24,446 bases of DNA, taken from Gracilibacillus alcaliphilus (GTDB taxonomy: Bacteria; Bacillota; Bacilli; Bacillales; Amphibacillaceae). Positions 1 through 9,059 of this stretch are shown piece after piece. Every line of letters begins with the position of its first letter. The first letter of the stretch is position 1. The stretch covers positions 1 to 24,446 of the forward strand of contig NZ_JAFBFA010000051.1 of the NCBI RefSeq assembly GCF_016909015.1, in the 5' to 3' direction. The notes under the pieces were generated by a model. That model was not told where the DNA came from. It was given only the letters and a program-made list of their open reading frames with translations, and ran no database searches. The position numbers and the translations under genes are program-made.

Positions 1-72
1 CATGAAAATGACCGTTGTTTGCCTGGATTAAGCTTTATTTCCAGTGATTTTATGGAAATTGGGTCATTTTCA
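1..72. repeat. Nested inverted repeats at the left edge
   Basis: TGAAAATGACC at 3-13 is matched by its exact reverse complement GGTCATTTTCA at 62-72. Two smaller inverted pairs sit inside and share bases: CTGGA (23-27) with TCCAG (40-44), and ATTTCC (37-42) with GGAAAT (54-59), so they could not form together. No gene is visible here. It could be a structured non-coding element or part of the 3' region of murG, which ends just to the right on the minus strand. Function is unknown. Confidence 0.5.
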
Positions 73-136
73 CTCTTGAAATTCCGAGAGTCTATCTATT
101 TTAATACAGTCCTGAACTGAAGCCAATTGATAGGGC

Positions 137-1207
137 TTACTTGGCCTGCTGTTTAATGATATCGATCACTTTGTCCTTTGCCTCACTGGAGTGATAAGCC
201 ATCATCTTCTCTTTTATTGCCATTCTATCTTCTTTTAACTGCTGCAAAGAGGTTCTTAAGGAATCCGTGGATAAGTCTTCCTCCTGTATTACTCGAGCAT
301 ATCCCTGCTGTTCAAAAGATTTGGCATTCACGATTTGATCCCCGCGGCTGGCTTGTAAAGATAATGGAATTAACAACATCGGTTTGTGTAACGCTAGAAA
401 TTCAAAGATCGAATTCGATCCTGCCCTGGAACAAACCAAATCAGTAATCGCTAATAAATCTTGCAGTTCTTCTTGGACATATTCAAATTGTAAATAACCC
501 TCTCGCTTATAAGTCTCGTCAATGTTGCCTTGTCCGCAAATATGAATAATTTGAAAATCTTCTAACAATTGATCTAAACCTTCTCGTATCGCCTGATTAA
601 TTTTTTGGGAACCGACACTGCCCCCCATAATGAGCAATACATTCTTACCTGACGAAAAGCCTGTCATGGCAAAACCACGCTCACGATTACCGCTGTATAA
701 TTCTTCGCGGACAACAGCACCAACCCATTCTGCTTTTTCTTTTGGAAGATACTCCATCGTCTCTGGGAAGGTAGCCAGTACTTTCTTCGAGAATGGAATA
801 GCTAATTTATTGGCCAGACCTGGTGTATAATCGGATTCATGAATCACCGCTGGAACACCACGCAGACGGGCTGCTACTAATACAGGTACTGAAACAAAGC
901 CGCCTTTAGAGAAGATAACAGCCGGTTTCTTCTTGCCAATAATTCGCGCCGCTTGGAAGGTCCCTTTCATTACTTTAAATGGATCCTTAAAATTCTCCTT
1001 GGAAAAATAGCGACGCAGCTTTCCTGTAGAAATAGCATGATAGGTTACCCCTTCGATCGATTCAATCAATGCCTTTTCAATGCCATTGTGGGAACCAATG
1101 TAATCTACACTCCACCCTTCCTTCAGGAATTCTGGAATAATAGCCAGATTCACCATCACGTGACCAGCTGTTCCACCGCCTGTAACAATAATTTGTTTAC
1201 GATTCAT
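137..1207 (-). CDS. murG: MurG, lipid I N-acetylglucosaminyltransferase
   Basis: This enzyme transfers GlcNAc from UDP-GlcNAc to lipid I to make lipid II, the last cytoplasmic step of peptidoglycan precursor synthesis, at the inner face of the membrane. The N-terminal glycine-rich loop TGGGTAGH (residues 9-16), HESD (123-126), GGSVGS (195-200) and the donor-binding stretch SRAGSNSIFE (260-269) are all present. At 356 aa it has the usual length. From memory the sequence resembles the Staphylococcus type more than Bacillus subtilis MurG. A TTG codon at 1217-1219 would lengthen it by four residues but sits directly against the purine-rich GAGAGAGG, so I chose the ATG at 1205-1207. Neighbours are a divergent MATE pump and the window edge, not other division and cell wall genes, so this may be a solitary or second copy. 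Confidence 0.95.
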   Translation of the reverse strand: MNRKQIIVTGGGTAGHVMVNLAIIPEFLKEGWSVDYIGSHNGIEKALIESIEGVTYHAISTGKLRRYFSKENFKDPFKVMKGTFQAARIIGKKKPAVIFSKGGFVSVPVLVAARLRGVPAVIHESDYTPGLANKLAIPFSKKVLATFPETMEYLPKEKAEWVGAVVREELYSGNRERGFAMTGFSSGKNVLLIMGGSVGSQKINQAIREGLDQLLEDFQIIHICGQGNIDETYKREGYLQFEYVQEELQDLLAITDLVCSRAGSNSIFEFLALHKPMLLIPLSLQASRGDQIVNAKSFEQQGYARVIQEEDLSTDSLRTSLQQLKEDRMAIKEKMMAYHSSEAKDKVIDIIKQQAK

Positions 1208-1304
1208 AAAAAGAATCAACCTCTCTCTCTCAATATATGATATAATCCCGTTTAGTTAATCAGAAAACACAAACTGTCTTTCTGTTACTTTCCCCATCAG
1301 AGAA

Positions 1305-1348
1305 TGTTCAAAAAAGCCGTCAAAATGACCTGGTGATTTTTTTGAACA
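1305..1348. repeat. 11-bp inverted repeat in front of the MATE gene
   Basis: TGTTCAAAAAA (1305-1315) and TTTTTTGAACA (1338-1348) are perfect reverse complements with 22 bases between them. The loop contains a small GTCA/TGAC pair. The element lies between divergent murG and the MATE gene, 30 bp upstream of the latter's start. It could be an operator or a 5' leader hairpin of the MATE mRNA; the sequence does not decide. It is on the wrong side of murG to be its terminator. Confidence 0.55.
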
Positions 1349-1378
1349 CGTACCATTAACAAAAAAGGAAGATGAATG

Positions 1379-2734
1379 ATGTTCCAAACGAAAACTTTAC
1401 AAGAAAAAATAAGGCTCTTTATGATTATACTGATTCCCATTCTAATCACGCAAGTATGTATGTATTTAATGAATTTCTTTGATACGATTATGTCTGGTCA
1501 AGCTAGCTCTGTTGATCTGGCAGGGGTAGCAATTGGCTCCAGCCTGTTCGTTCCTGTACAGATGACAATGGTTGGGATAATGATGGCCATGTCACCAATT
1601 GTAGCTCAACTAACTGGAGCGCAACAACAGGACAAAATCAAAACAACGGTTCAACAAGGCATCTATTTAGCAGTTGCACTAGGCCTTATCATAACAGTAA
1701 TAGGTGCTTTTCTATTGGATCCAGTATTAAGTTTAATGGATTTAGAATCAGAAGTTGCTCATATTGCAAAATATTATATTATTTTTATGGGTCTAGGTAT
1801 GGTTCCATTATTTATCTATAACCTTTTGCGTTCCTATGTTGATGGACTTGGCCACACTAGAATATCCATGTTCATCATATTAATTTCTCTGCCTATTAAT
1901 ATTATTCTAAACTACTTATTTATCTTTGGAAAATTTGGATTTCCCGCTTTGGGCGGGATAGGTGCAGGAGTGGCGTCGGGACTAACTTTTTTCATCAATG
2001 CCTTTATTGCTATTTATATTGTTCATTATGTTCGGCCCTTTCGTGAACATAAGATCCTTCATCAATTACAGAAACCTGATTTCAAGCAATGGTTTATCCA
2101 TTTAAAGCTTGGTGTACCGATTGGTTTTTCGATCTTCTTTGAAGTAAGCATATTCTCTGCTGTTACTATGATGTTGAGCAGCTATAGTACAAATACAATA
2201 GCAGCCCATCAAGCTGCCATGAATTTTGCTTCATTATTATATATGATCCCACTCAGTATTGCGATGGCATTAACGATTACCGTTGGCTTTGAACTTGGGG
2301 CGAGTCGGATCAAAGACGCAAGGATCTATTCTTATATGGGGATTGTGTCCGGCATTGCTATTGCCATCATTGCTGGCGGCTTGATCTATTTATTAGATAA
2401 CCAAGTAGCAAGCTTATATAGTACAGATCCAGAAGTATTAGCGTTAACCAAGCAATTCCTTTATTATGCGATCTTCTTCCAATTCGCCGATGCAGTAGGT
2501 GCACCGGTACAAGGAATTTTACGGGGTTATAAAGATGTTAATGTAACTTTTTGGATGTCACTTGTATCTTATTGGTTGATCGGTTTACCAAGTGGCTGGC
2601 TGTTGGCTAACTATACAGCGCTGGATGCATTCGGTTATTGGCTAGGGTTAATCATCGGGTTATCTGCAGGTGCTATTACTTTATTCGGCCGGATGTATTA
2701 TATGCAGTGGCAGTTATCACGGCAGCTAGGGTGA
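1379..2734 (+). CDS. MATE family multidrug efflux transporter
   Basis: This is an integral membrane antiporter of the MATE family, which exports cationic drugs or metabolites using a sodium or proton gradient. The 451-residue length fits the family, and about 12 hydrophobic segments can be counted. The first repeat shows the familiar MNFFDTIMSG stretch near residue 30 and a MSPIVAQLTGA stretch near 70; the second half begins around residue 230 with LGVPIGFSIFFEVS. Two ATG codons are adjacent in frame (1376 and 1379). The AAGGAAG ribosome site at 1365-1371 is seven bases before the second and only four before the first, so I prefer 1379. It is a single-gene unit, closed by the terminator at 2903-2936. 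The substrate cannot be read from sequence. Confidence 0.92.
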   Translation: MFQTKTLQEKIRLFMIILIPILITQVCMYLMNFFDTIMSGQASSVDLAGVAIGSSLFVPVQMTMVGIMMAMSPIVAQLTGAQQQDKIKTTVQQGIYLAVALGLIITVIGAFLLDPVLSLMDLESEVAHIAKYYIIFMGLGMVPLFIYNLLRSYVDGLGHTRISMFIILISLPINIILNYLFIFGKFGFPALGGIGAGVASGLTFFINAFIAIYIVHYVRPFREHKILHQLQKPDFKQWFIHLKLGVPIGFSIFFEVSIFSAVTMMLSSYSTNTIAAHQAAMNFASLLYMIPLSIAMALTITVGFELGASRIKDARIYSYMGIVSGIAIAIIAGGLIYLLDNQVASLYSTDPEVLALTKQFLYYAIFFQFADAVGAPVQGILRGYKDVNVTFWMSLVSYWLIGLPSGWLLANYTALDAFGYWLGLIIGLSAGAITLFGRMYYMQWQLSRQLG

Positions 2735-2902
2735 TGGATATAGAATAAAAGAGGCTAAGGTGGCTCATGTTAATATAATCAGATTTCACACATCGGAAAG
2801 TATTTAGGCAATTACCTTTTGTATCAGCCTTAACTTCAAAATGTGTGTGCAAGCAGGAAAGGGATATAGTTTTTTTCAAGGTACAGAAGGTGAATGATGA
2901 GG
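2735..2902. other. Intergenic stretch without recognisable gene
   Basis: This stretch lies between the MATE stop codon and the terminator. Short open stretches exist on both strands, but none has a convincing ribosome site or a familiar sequence. I see no repeat or promoter. It may be a long 3' untranslated region or remnant DNA. Confidence 0.4.
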
Positions 2903-2936
2903 AAAACCCAAGTTAAAGCTCACGACTTGGGTTTTT
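2903..2936. terminator. Bidirectional rho-independent terminator
   Basis: The arms AACCCAAGT (2905-2913) and ACTTGGGTT (2925-2933) are perfect reverse complements around an 11-base loop. A run of A precedes the stem and a run of T follows it, so it can stop transcription both from the MATE gene (plus) and from the GH2 operon (minus), which converge here. Confidence 0.85.
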
Positions 2937-2961
2937 CATCTATATGGCAGAATGAGATTTA

Positions 2962-5900
2962 CTAATGTTTAAAGCGGAACCAGCCAAAATCAAACTGTGA
3001 ACCTGGTAAAAAGATAAATGTCACCGTCTGTTTGCCCGTAACCTTCTCGATCTCTACCACTTTAGTTTGATAATCACTTGTTTGTGTAAATTCAATTAAT
3101 TGTCTATGTGAACTTTGGTTATTAGAAAATTGAACATGAATGGTATTTTTATCAATAGGAGAGTGACCGTGTATTTCTATCTTGGTAGCACCCAATTCGG
3201 TAAAATCAAAATCATTAAATACCAATGATACATTATTTCCGATCCCTTCTACTTTTTGTTCCACTATTGTAAAGGTATCGCCATAAATATGATCACACGC
3301 TGCCGCATGCTGCTGCTCAAAAGCCTTATTGACACTTGTAAATGAAAAGCCCTTTATATGCACCTTTTGCTGAAGAACAAAGCAGATCGACGTAATGCCA
3401 GTTAACTTCTTCGCTAGCTGATAGGTTTCCGGTTGGTATACATTCCATTTAGATTCTTTTTGATAGACAACATCTGCCAGTAACTCACTGCCTTCTTCAT
3501 CCGGCATCCCTTCCCAAATTTGTAGATTATATGGTTCACTAGTTAAAGCGAAAATAGGGATCGTAATCAAATCTGATCCACTGCTGCCAAAATCCAGATC
3601 ATCAAAACCTACCTGCGTTTCTCCATCTCTGCTAGTAGCAATTCCATGCTCATTTCCATTAGTTACTTCCCCTTTACTATACTGGTAAAGGCCGGCGGAA
3701 ACAAATTGATAGGGATCATGATAAGCCTTCCCTAGGCGGACAGCGGTACATTCTAGCTCAGAAATCAACCTGACTTTGTCTGTGCCGTTTTTACTTGTAC
3801 AGCGCACACGAAATGTCCCATCTCCCAATGCTTTAACCTTTGCCTTATGCCCTTCTGTTTCTACTAAAGCAAGGTTGGTTTCAATTCCTGCATCTGTTAC
3901 TACACTCCACTCTACTTCACGGTATGACGTGTTCTCTGGATAAAGCACTGCCTGGAAGGTAATTTCTTGCCTGTCTGGATGAAACTCTTGACCTGCCTCA
4001 CTTGTAATAGCTATTTTCCGAACCGGTATTTCCTCTTCTGCCCCTGTCTTAACTGGAGCTGGCTGATTTGCCACTACTGCAGAGACATCAACAGGCTTTT
4101 CTTTTGGGGGTTCTGCCTCCAAGTATAATATTTCATGCTCCAGTCCTTTGGAATGCACCTCCATAACAATAAATCCATCCGCTGATGTTGCCGCAATAAC
4201 AGCCATCAGCTTGCCGCTAAATAATCTCCGGCTGGTACCTTTATAGGCATCATAATCAGTACTGTCCCCGTTATCTAAGCCTACTAACCGGCCAGCTCCT
4301 GTAACCGATACCTCCACACGGTTATTAGCATTCTCTACTGTATTGCCTGCCTCATCTTCCATTGTTATTTCTACAAAAATTAAGTCAACGGTATTGGCAG
4401 TTAAAACCTGCTTACTAGGCTTTAACCGAATATGCCGAGCATCACCAAATGATCTTTTTACATCAGTTGCAATTACTTCTCCTTCTTTATTATAGGCAAT
4501 CGCCTGTAACTCTCCTGTTCGATACGGAACCTTCCACCAACCTATTAATTGAGAACCTTTGTTTTCAAAAGTACCAAGCGATTTCCCTTCTTGTTTCAGT
4601 TCAATCAATGGAGCATTCGAAGCAACACGCACATCGATCATCTGCCCTTCATTAAAGTCCCAATATGGAAAAATATGTACCATTGGCGCCTCTCGATAAT
4701 CCGTCCAAGCAGCTTGATAAATATAATAGGAATCTTTCGGAAAAGTAGCAGTATCAAGCTGACCGAAATAAGCGTTTTTTGTATGATATGGTGTAGGTTC
4801 TCCAATATAGTCAAATCCTGTCCAGATAAACTGACCCAGCGAGTAGGGCGCCTCCCGTTCAGCGATAATACATGCTTCAGCTGAAGCAGCTCCCCAGCTA
4901 GTGGAGCTATTGCCTAAAGCAGAACATTGTTCATCCTCATCTGTTAAAATACTAACCTCCAACGGAAAATGATAAACGCCTCTGCTTTGCACAACAGATG
5001 CCGTCTCACTGCCATAAATAATCCAATCCGGATGCTCTTGATGATGTTGATGATAATATTTCTCCGAATAATTATAACCGGCTACTTTGACAATATCAGC
5101 GCATTTTTGAGCATTTTCCCATGCCATATAATTAGATCCAATCGTGACCACCGCATTTGCCCTCGGATCAAACTGCTGGACATAACCAGCTAATTGCCGG
5201 GTTAACGTTTGACCGCGCTCATCAGCATGTGTATCATAAATTTCATTACCAATACTCCACATCATAAGACTTGGATGATTACGATCCCTTTTCACCCAGC
5301 TCGCTATATCTTTATAAGACCATTCTTTAAAGAAACGAGCATAATCATAAGGTGTCTTTGAACGTTCCCACATATCAAACGCCTCACTGACTATCATGAA
5401 GCCCATCTGATCGGCCAATTCCATGAGTTCCTTGGCTGGCATATTATGAGCTGTACGAATCGCATTTACGCCCATTTGCTTTAACAACAGAAAGCGTCGT
5501 TTTAGTGCCTCCTTATTAAACGCAGCACCAAGGGCGCCAAGATCGTGGTGTTCACATACACCATTGATTTTGAGATGCTGGCCATTCAGAAAGAAGCCTT
5601 GATCTGGATCCATCATGAATTCTCGAAAACCAATAGATTGACTCTGTCTTTCTGCCGTTTCTCCGTTTACAACCAGCGCTGTTACTAACTGATACAGATA
5701 AGGTTCCTTCGGAGACCACAGCCTTGGATCGGCTGTTTGCATGACTTGATGATTGATTAGATCACCTTTCGAAACCCGTGCCTGACTGCTGGCAATCTGT
5801 TTCTCTTGATCATATAATTGATGAACTAATACTGCGTCTTCTTTCACATCTAAGTCCGTTTCTATCTCCAGCCGCCAAGATCCTTGATGGTTTGAGGTGG

Positions 5901-6357
5901 AGGCATAGATACCATCTGTCTTGATATAATTTGGTCCCCGTTTCTTTAACCATACATTACGGTAAATGCCTGCACCTGAATACCACCTGCTATTCGGGGC
6001 TTGGAATACGACTTTTAACTTAATTTCATTCTTGCCTGCTTGTAAAGCTGGTGTAATATCATGCTCAAAAGAGGAATAGCCGTATTTCCATTCCCCTATC
6101 CATTGACCATTAATATAGAGTGTAGAGTCCATATATACACCATCAAAATATAACAAAAACTGGTCTGCTTCATGCTCGGATACATCAAGTTCTTTCCGGT
6201 ACCAGCCAATACTATTCTCATAAAGATTGGTTGTATTATAGATTTGCCAATCGTGTGGTATATCTACAGGCTGATAAGTCAAATCGGCATCATTCTTTGC
6301 CGTGATATCACTTTTGGCAAAATACCAGTTATCATTGAATAGCTGCTTTTGATTCAC
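2962..6357 (-). CDS. Glycoside hydrolase family 2, large multidomain beta-glycosidase
   Basis: This is a retaining exo-beta-glycosidase of family GH2 (beta-galactosidase, beta-glucuronidase and relatives). In the numbering from the longer GTG start at 6366, it has a sugar-binding jelly-roll domain (about 10-140), an Ig-like domain (150-250) and a TIM barrel (255-560) with NAIRTAHNMP near 301-310. The probable acid/base is E375 in WSIGNE and the probable nucleophile E454 in IYGSET. A DUF4982-like region (560-630), further Ig-like domains (650-880) and two beta-rich carbohydrate-binding-like modules (about 895-1134) follow. The GTG at 6364-6366 abuts the AGAAAGG site, so I place the start at the GTG at 6355-6357, nine bases downstream, giving 1131 aa. 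No signal peptide is seen, so it should act in the cytoplasm on imported oligosaccharides. It is the last gene of the ABC importer block. Substrate specificity is uncertain. Confidence 0.93.
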   Translation of the reverse strand: MNQKQLFNDNWYFAKSDITAKNDADLTYQPVDIPHDWQIYNTTNLYENSIGWYRKELDVSEHEADQFLLYFDGVYMDSTLYINGQWIGEWKYGYSSFEHDITPALQAGKNEIKLKVVFQAPNSRWYSGAGIYRNVWLKKRGPNYIKTDGIYASTSNHQGSWRLEIETDLDVKEDAVLVHQLYDQEKQIASSQARVSKGDLINHQVMQTADPRLWSPKEPYLYQLVTALVVNGETAERQSQSIGFREFMMDPDQGFFLNGQHLKINGVCEHHDLGALGAAFNKEALKRRFLLLKQMGVNAIRTAHNMPAKELMELADQMGFMIVSEAFDMWERSKTPYDYARFFKEWSYKDIASWVKRDRNHPSLMMWSIGNEIYDTHADERGQTLTRQLAGYVQQFDPRANAVVTIGSNYMAWENAQKCADIVKVAGYNYSEKYYHQHHQEHPDWIIYGSETASVVQSRGVYHFPLEVSILTDEDEQCSALGNSSTSWGAASAEACIIAEREAPYSLGQFIWTGFDYIGEPTPYHTKNAYFGQLDTATFPKDSYYIYQAAWTDYREAPMVHIFPYWDFNEGQMIDVRVASNAPLIELKQEGKSLGTFENKGSQLIGWWKVPYRTGELQAIAYNKEGEVIATDVKRSFGDARHIRLKPSKQVLTANTVDLIFVEITMEDEAGNTVENANNRVEVSVTGAGRLVGLDNGDSTDYDAYKGTSRRLFSGKLMAVIAATSADGFIVMEVHSKGLEHEILYLEAEPPKEKPVDVSAVVANQPAPVKTGAEEEIPVRKIAITSEAGQEFHPDRQEITFQAVLYPENTSYREVEWSVVTDAGIETNLALVETEGHKAKVKALGDGTFRVRCTSKNGTDKVRLISELECTAVRLGKAYHDPYQFVSAGLYQYSKGEVTNGNEHGIATSRDGETQVGFDDLDFGSSGSDLITIPIFALTSEPYNLQIWEGMPDEEGSELLADVVYQKESKWNVYQPETYQLAKKLTGITSICFVLQQKVHIKGFSFTSVNKAFEQQHAAACDHIYGDTFTIVEQKVEGIGNNVSLVFNDFDFTELGATKIEIHGHSPIDKNTIHVQFSNNQSSHRQLIEFTQTSDYQTKVVEIEKVTGKQTVTFIFLPGSQFDFGWFRFKH

Positions 6358-6420
6358 TTGCAGCACCCTTTCTCTACTATTTTATTTGATCAGCTTTTTC
6401 TTTATTTAGCAGCCCAACCA

Positions 6421-7125
6421 TCATTCTCCCGTAGTTTTTGAGGCCTGCTCTTTTATAAAATTAGCTCTGATATCCTCCAAAACGGGCGATGAGTTCATCG
6501 TAATAAACCATGCAACAAGGCTAGCGGTAAACAAGATAATAAAATCGGAAATAAAAAACATTCCTGTCAATGTCAGAAAGCCAATGCCGATATTCCCCGT
6601 TGTAATCTTGATACGGGTAAACATATAATAAACAGCTAATCGATATACATCGCGAACTCTAAAATTAAAATGGACGACAATTAATAAGCAATATAAAGCA
6701 AAGACAGTTAGTAATAAAAGTAAGACGAGAAATAGCCCATTCATTATTTGGCCGAATACCGTTAATTCTTGCTGAAAATATTGAATATCGATGATAAAAA
6801 TAAAAAATACTACTAATATCGGCAGCCAAACCTTTAACACATCGATGAAATTTCGTCTATAGGTCTTCATAAATTGCTGCATCACAGATATATTGGTTTG
6901 ATCTGGTGATATAGATAAACAATAACACAATGTACTAACAGCTGCCCCTGTCGGAATCAAAGCAAAAAAATAGAAAATAGTGTTAGAGATAGTAGGTATG
7001 AACAAGATAAATACTAGGAAGGCGAGCAAGTTACTTATAATAAATAAGAAATTCAACAGCAGCAGCCAAGAAGTATACTTAGAAAATTGATAAAAGCCGC
7101 CCATTTCATACTGACTTCCATTCAT
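6421..7125 (-). CDS. DUF624 / YesL-family membrane protein
   Basis: This is a 234-residue membrane protein of the DUF624 family, which in Bacillus is typically encoded next to LplABC/YtcQ-type sugar importers; its molecular role is not established. The N-terminus has the family's pattern of a short cytoplasmic stretch followed by a long hydrophobic segment (about 18-45). Further hydrophobic segments lie near 50-70, 105-125, 135-160 and 180-210. I chose the ATG at 7123-7125 because AAAGGAGG lies seven bases before it; an upstream in-frame ATG at 7159-7161 lacks such a site. It sits between the binding protein and the GH2 gene, so it probably belongs to the same transport and degradation operon, perhaps helping assembly or regulation of the transporter (inference). 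Confidence 0.85.
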   Translation of the reverse strand: MNGSQYEMGGFYQFSKYTSWLLLLNFLFIISNLLAFLVFILFIPTISNTIFYFFALIPTGAAVSTLCYCLSISPDQTNISVMQQFMKTYRRNFIDVLKVWLPILVVFFIFIIDIQYFQQELTVFGQIMNGLFLVLLLLLTVFALYCLLIVVHFNFRVRDVYRLAVYYMFTRIKITTGNIGIGFLTLTGMFFISDFIILFTASLVAWFITMNSSPVLEDIRANFIKEQASKTTGE

Positions 7126-7187
7126 TGGAATTCCTCCTTTCATCATCACCAAACTGATCATGACTGGAACATCTAGTTAACAAAATA

Positions 7188-7250
7188 GATCAGGGTGTTA
7201 ACGTCCGACTCCTTGCAATATAAGTCTCATCGATAGTTAACACCTTGATC
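7188..7250. repeat. 15-bp inverted repeat between binding protein and DUF624 genes
   Basis: GATCAGGGTGTTAAC (7188-7202) pairs with GTTAACACCTTGATC (7236-7250) at 14 of 15 positions, with a 33-base loop. GTTAAC occurs a third time at 7176-7181. On the minus-strand mRNA this makes a stable stem after the binding-protein stop codon. There is no T run, so it is more likely an mRNA stabiliser or attenuator than a simple terminator. Confidence 0.65.
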
Positions 7251-7255
7251 CAGCA

Positions 7256-7274
7256 GAGCAGCAGATCACTGCTC
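7256..7274 (-). terminator. Small hairpin just after the binding-protein gene
   Basis: GAGCAG (7256-7261) and CTGCTC (7269-7274) form a six-pair stem with a seven-base loop, 14 bases past the binding-protein stop. No T run follows on the minus strand, so termination would be weak. With the larger stem at 7188-7250 it probably lowers expression of the distal genes relative to the binding protein, or protects its mRNA. Confidence 0.4.
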
Positions 7275-7287
7275 CGCTGTCATTGCA

Positions 7288-8919
7288 TTATTTATTTTCT
7301 TGATATACTTGATTGGCAAGATCAACATAACCTTGCATATTCTGCCCCTCTAACTGTTGAATAAAGCTATCCCACTCATCCATACTCCGTTCACCGACAA
7401 TAAACCTTAACGTATTCTGCTCAACTGTATCTTTCAGCGGTGTACTTAATAAAGATGCTTGTTCTAATTGTGTCGCATCATAAGGGATATTTGGATCTGG
7501 CAGTACTAATTCTTTTGTTTCGTGCATTTGGTTTTGGAATTCAATTTCTTCTTCACTAAACGTCGAATGCAATAATTCCGTTGAACCGCCATAAGACCAG
7601 TTACCTTGTGAGAATCCATAATCAACCTGCAAGTCTTCATCTGCCCCTGGATTCATCCCCCGGAAGCTGATATGCTCTGCCAATTGATAGTTCCCTTCGT
7701 CATCTTTGGTATAGGTTTCACCCTCTACTCCCCATCTGGAGAATTCAATCCCCTCATCTGTGTATAAGAGCCAGTCAATAAATTGTAAGATTGCCTCAAA
7801 GTTAGGGTCATCTGCCATCTTAGCCGAGAACATAATACCGTTCTCCAGTTTGGTTCCTGACATCAATTGACCAGCCGGCCCGCCCGGTACGACAATTTTT
7901 TTGATAGAGTAATTATCTTCTCCTAATGTTTCATTCATGGTTGTTCGATATTGTTCTAATGTTTGACCGTTCGTATTGATTACGAAAGAATCACCTCTGG
8001 TAAAACTCTCAATCGCCGGCTCATCTTCTTGTGTTACACTCTCTGGATTAAGTAAACCCTGCTCTACTAAACCGCTAAAATATTCTACCAGCTGACGGTA
8101 TTCTTCTGTAGCAGGTGCAAAGATAAATTCATCGCTATCTTCCTCGTAAGTCAGCATGCTGCCTAATCCCCAGCCAGCCATGGTGTCAAAACCGTCAGAA
8201 GCAATATTTAACGTACTATTAAACTGAAAGCGATCATTAAAAGGCGTTTTATCTGGATACGCTTCTTTCATCGCAAGTAGCATGTCTTCTACTTCATCCC
8301 AAGTGGTAGGCTCTTCCAAGCCAAGCTCTTCTAAAATATCAGTTCGAACAGCTAAGCTATAATCAGGCCAGACATTCTCATGGATACCCGGTAACACATA
8401 ATACTTTCCATCTTGTTGTTTCAATCCCTCTAAGAAAGGTTCGATCTCCCATTCTTCTACCCTATTTTGATAGTTAGGCATTAAGTCAACATAATCACTG
8501 ATCGGCAGAATGGCTCCAGAAGAGACAAATTGTGTTTCCTCACCTGGGTATGTCTTAGGAATAATATATGGCGCATCTCCACTGCTAATCAGCAAGCTTC
8601 GTTTTTCCGTATAATCACTCATTGGCACACTGGTATGTTCAAGCGTTATGTTTGTCTTGTCAGCTAATGCCTCTAAAAATAACCAATCAGTATTTAACGG
8701 ATAATTAGGGTGATCACTAAATAAAGTCGACACCGTAATCGGCTCAGTTGCCTTAAACGAATCCCCTGCCTTAAAATCTTCCATAGCAGCACCTTCTCCA
8801 GGTGTTATCTCATCTGCTGGATTCTCACTTGACGATTCAGAGTTATTACATGCTGCTAATACTGTGGCACATAAGATCATTACGAAAATACTGAGAGCTT
8901 TTCTATACGTTTTTAACAT
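7288..8919 (-). CDS. LplA/YtcQ-type extracellular sugar-binding lipoprotein
   Basis: This is the solute-binding lipoprotein of a CUT1 ABC importer, anchored to the outer face of the membrane, where it captures oligosaccharides for the two permeases encoded upstream. The signal peptide is clear: KTYRKA, a hydrophobic core, then the lipobox LAAC with the lipidated cysteine at residue 24. A Ser/Glu-rich linker and the large two-lobed binding domain follow. Its 543-residue length fits the LplA-like subgroup, which is longer than MalE-type proteins. AGGAGGGG lies just upstream of the ATG. It has its own intergenic space on both sides (135 and 162 bp) with inverted repeats, which suggests separate control of message levels. 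The ligand is unknown; the GH2 partner suggests a beta-linked plant or exopolysaccharide fragment. Confidence 0.92.
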   Translation of the reverse strand: MLKTYRKALSIFVMILCATVLAACNNSESSSENPADEITPGEGAAMEDFKAGDSFKATEPITVSTLFSDHPNYPLNTDWLFLEALADKTNITLEHTSVPMSDYTEKRSLLISSGDAPYIIPKTYPGEETQFVSSGAILPISDYVDLMPNYQNRVEEWEIEPFLEGLKQQDGKYYVLPGIHENVWPDYSLAVRTDILEELGLEEPTTWDEVEDMLLAMKEAYPDKTPFNDRFQFNSTLNIASDGFDTMAGWGLGSMLTYEEDSDEFIFAPATEEYRQLVEYFSGLVEQGLLNPESVTQEDEPAIESFTRGDSFVINTNGQTLEQYRTTMNETLGEDNYSIKKIVVPGGPAGQLMSGTKLENGIMFSAKMADDPNFEAILQFIDWLLYTDEGIEFSRWGVEGETYTKDDEGNYQLAEHISFRGMNPGADEDLQVDYGFSQGNWSYGGSTELLHSTFSEEEIEFQNQMHETKELVLPDPNIPYDATQLEQASLLSTPLKDTVEQNTLRFIVGERSMDEWDSFIQQLEGQNMQGYVDLANQVYQENK

Positions 8920-9014
8920 TATTTTCCCCTCCTAATATAGTTGATTCCATGACTTTGCTGCTTCTGACCAAGATCCTTTGCTGCCCCGCTCACCTCCTCT
9001 ATGATTTAACCCTC

Positions 9015-9059
9015 GATAGAACTTGCACTTACTTGAGGATCGCTTGCTTCCGTTCTATC
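9015..9059. repeat. 8-bp inverted repeat at the permease/binding-protein junction
   Basis: GATAGAAC (9015-9022) and GTTCTATC (9052-9059) are perfect reverse complements. One arm overlaps the stop codon of the permease gene. On the mRNA it could be a stem separating the permease messages from the binding-protein message. Confidence 0.45.

Noticed and set aside
2676..2879. 67-codon minus-strand frame after the MATE gene
   Set aside because: It overlaps the end of the MATE gene, has no family resemblance and no terminator or promoter of its own.
8920..8990. 24-codon GTG frame ending in a TAATG overlap with the binding-protein start, as a possible leader peptide
   Set aside because: The GGAGG touches the GTG directly, so initiation there is doubtful, and there is no telling codon pattern.
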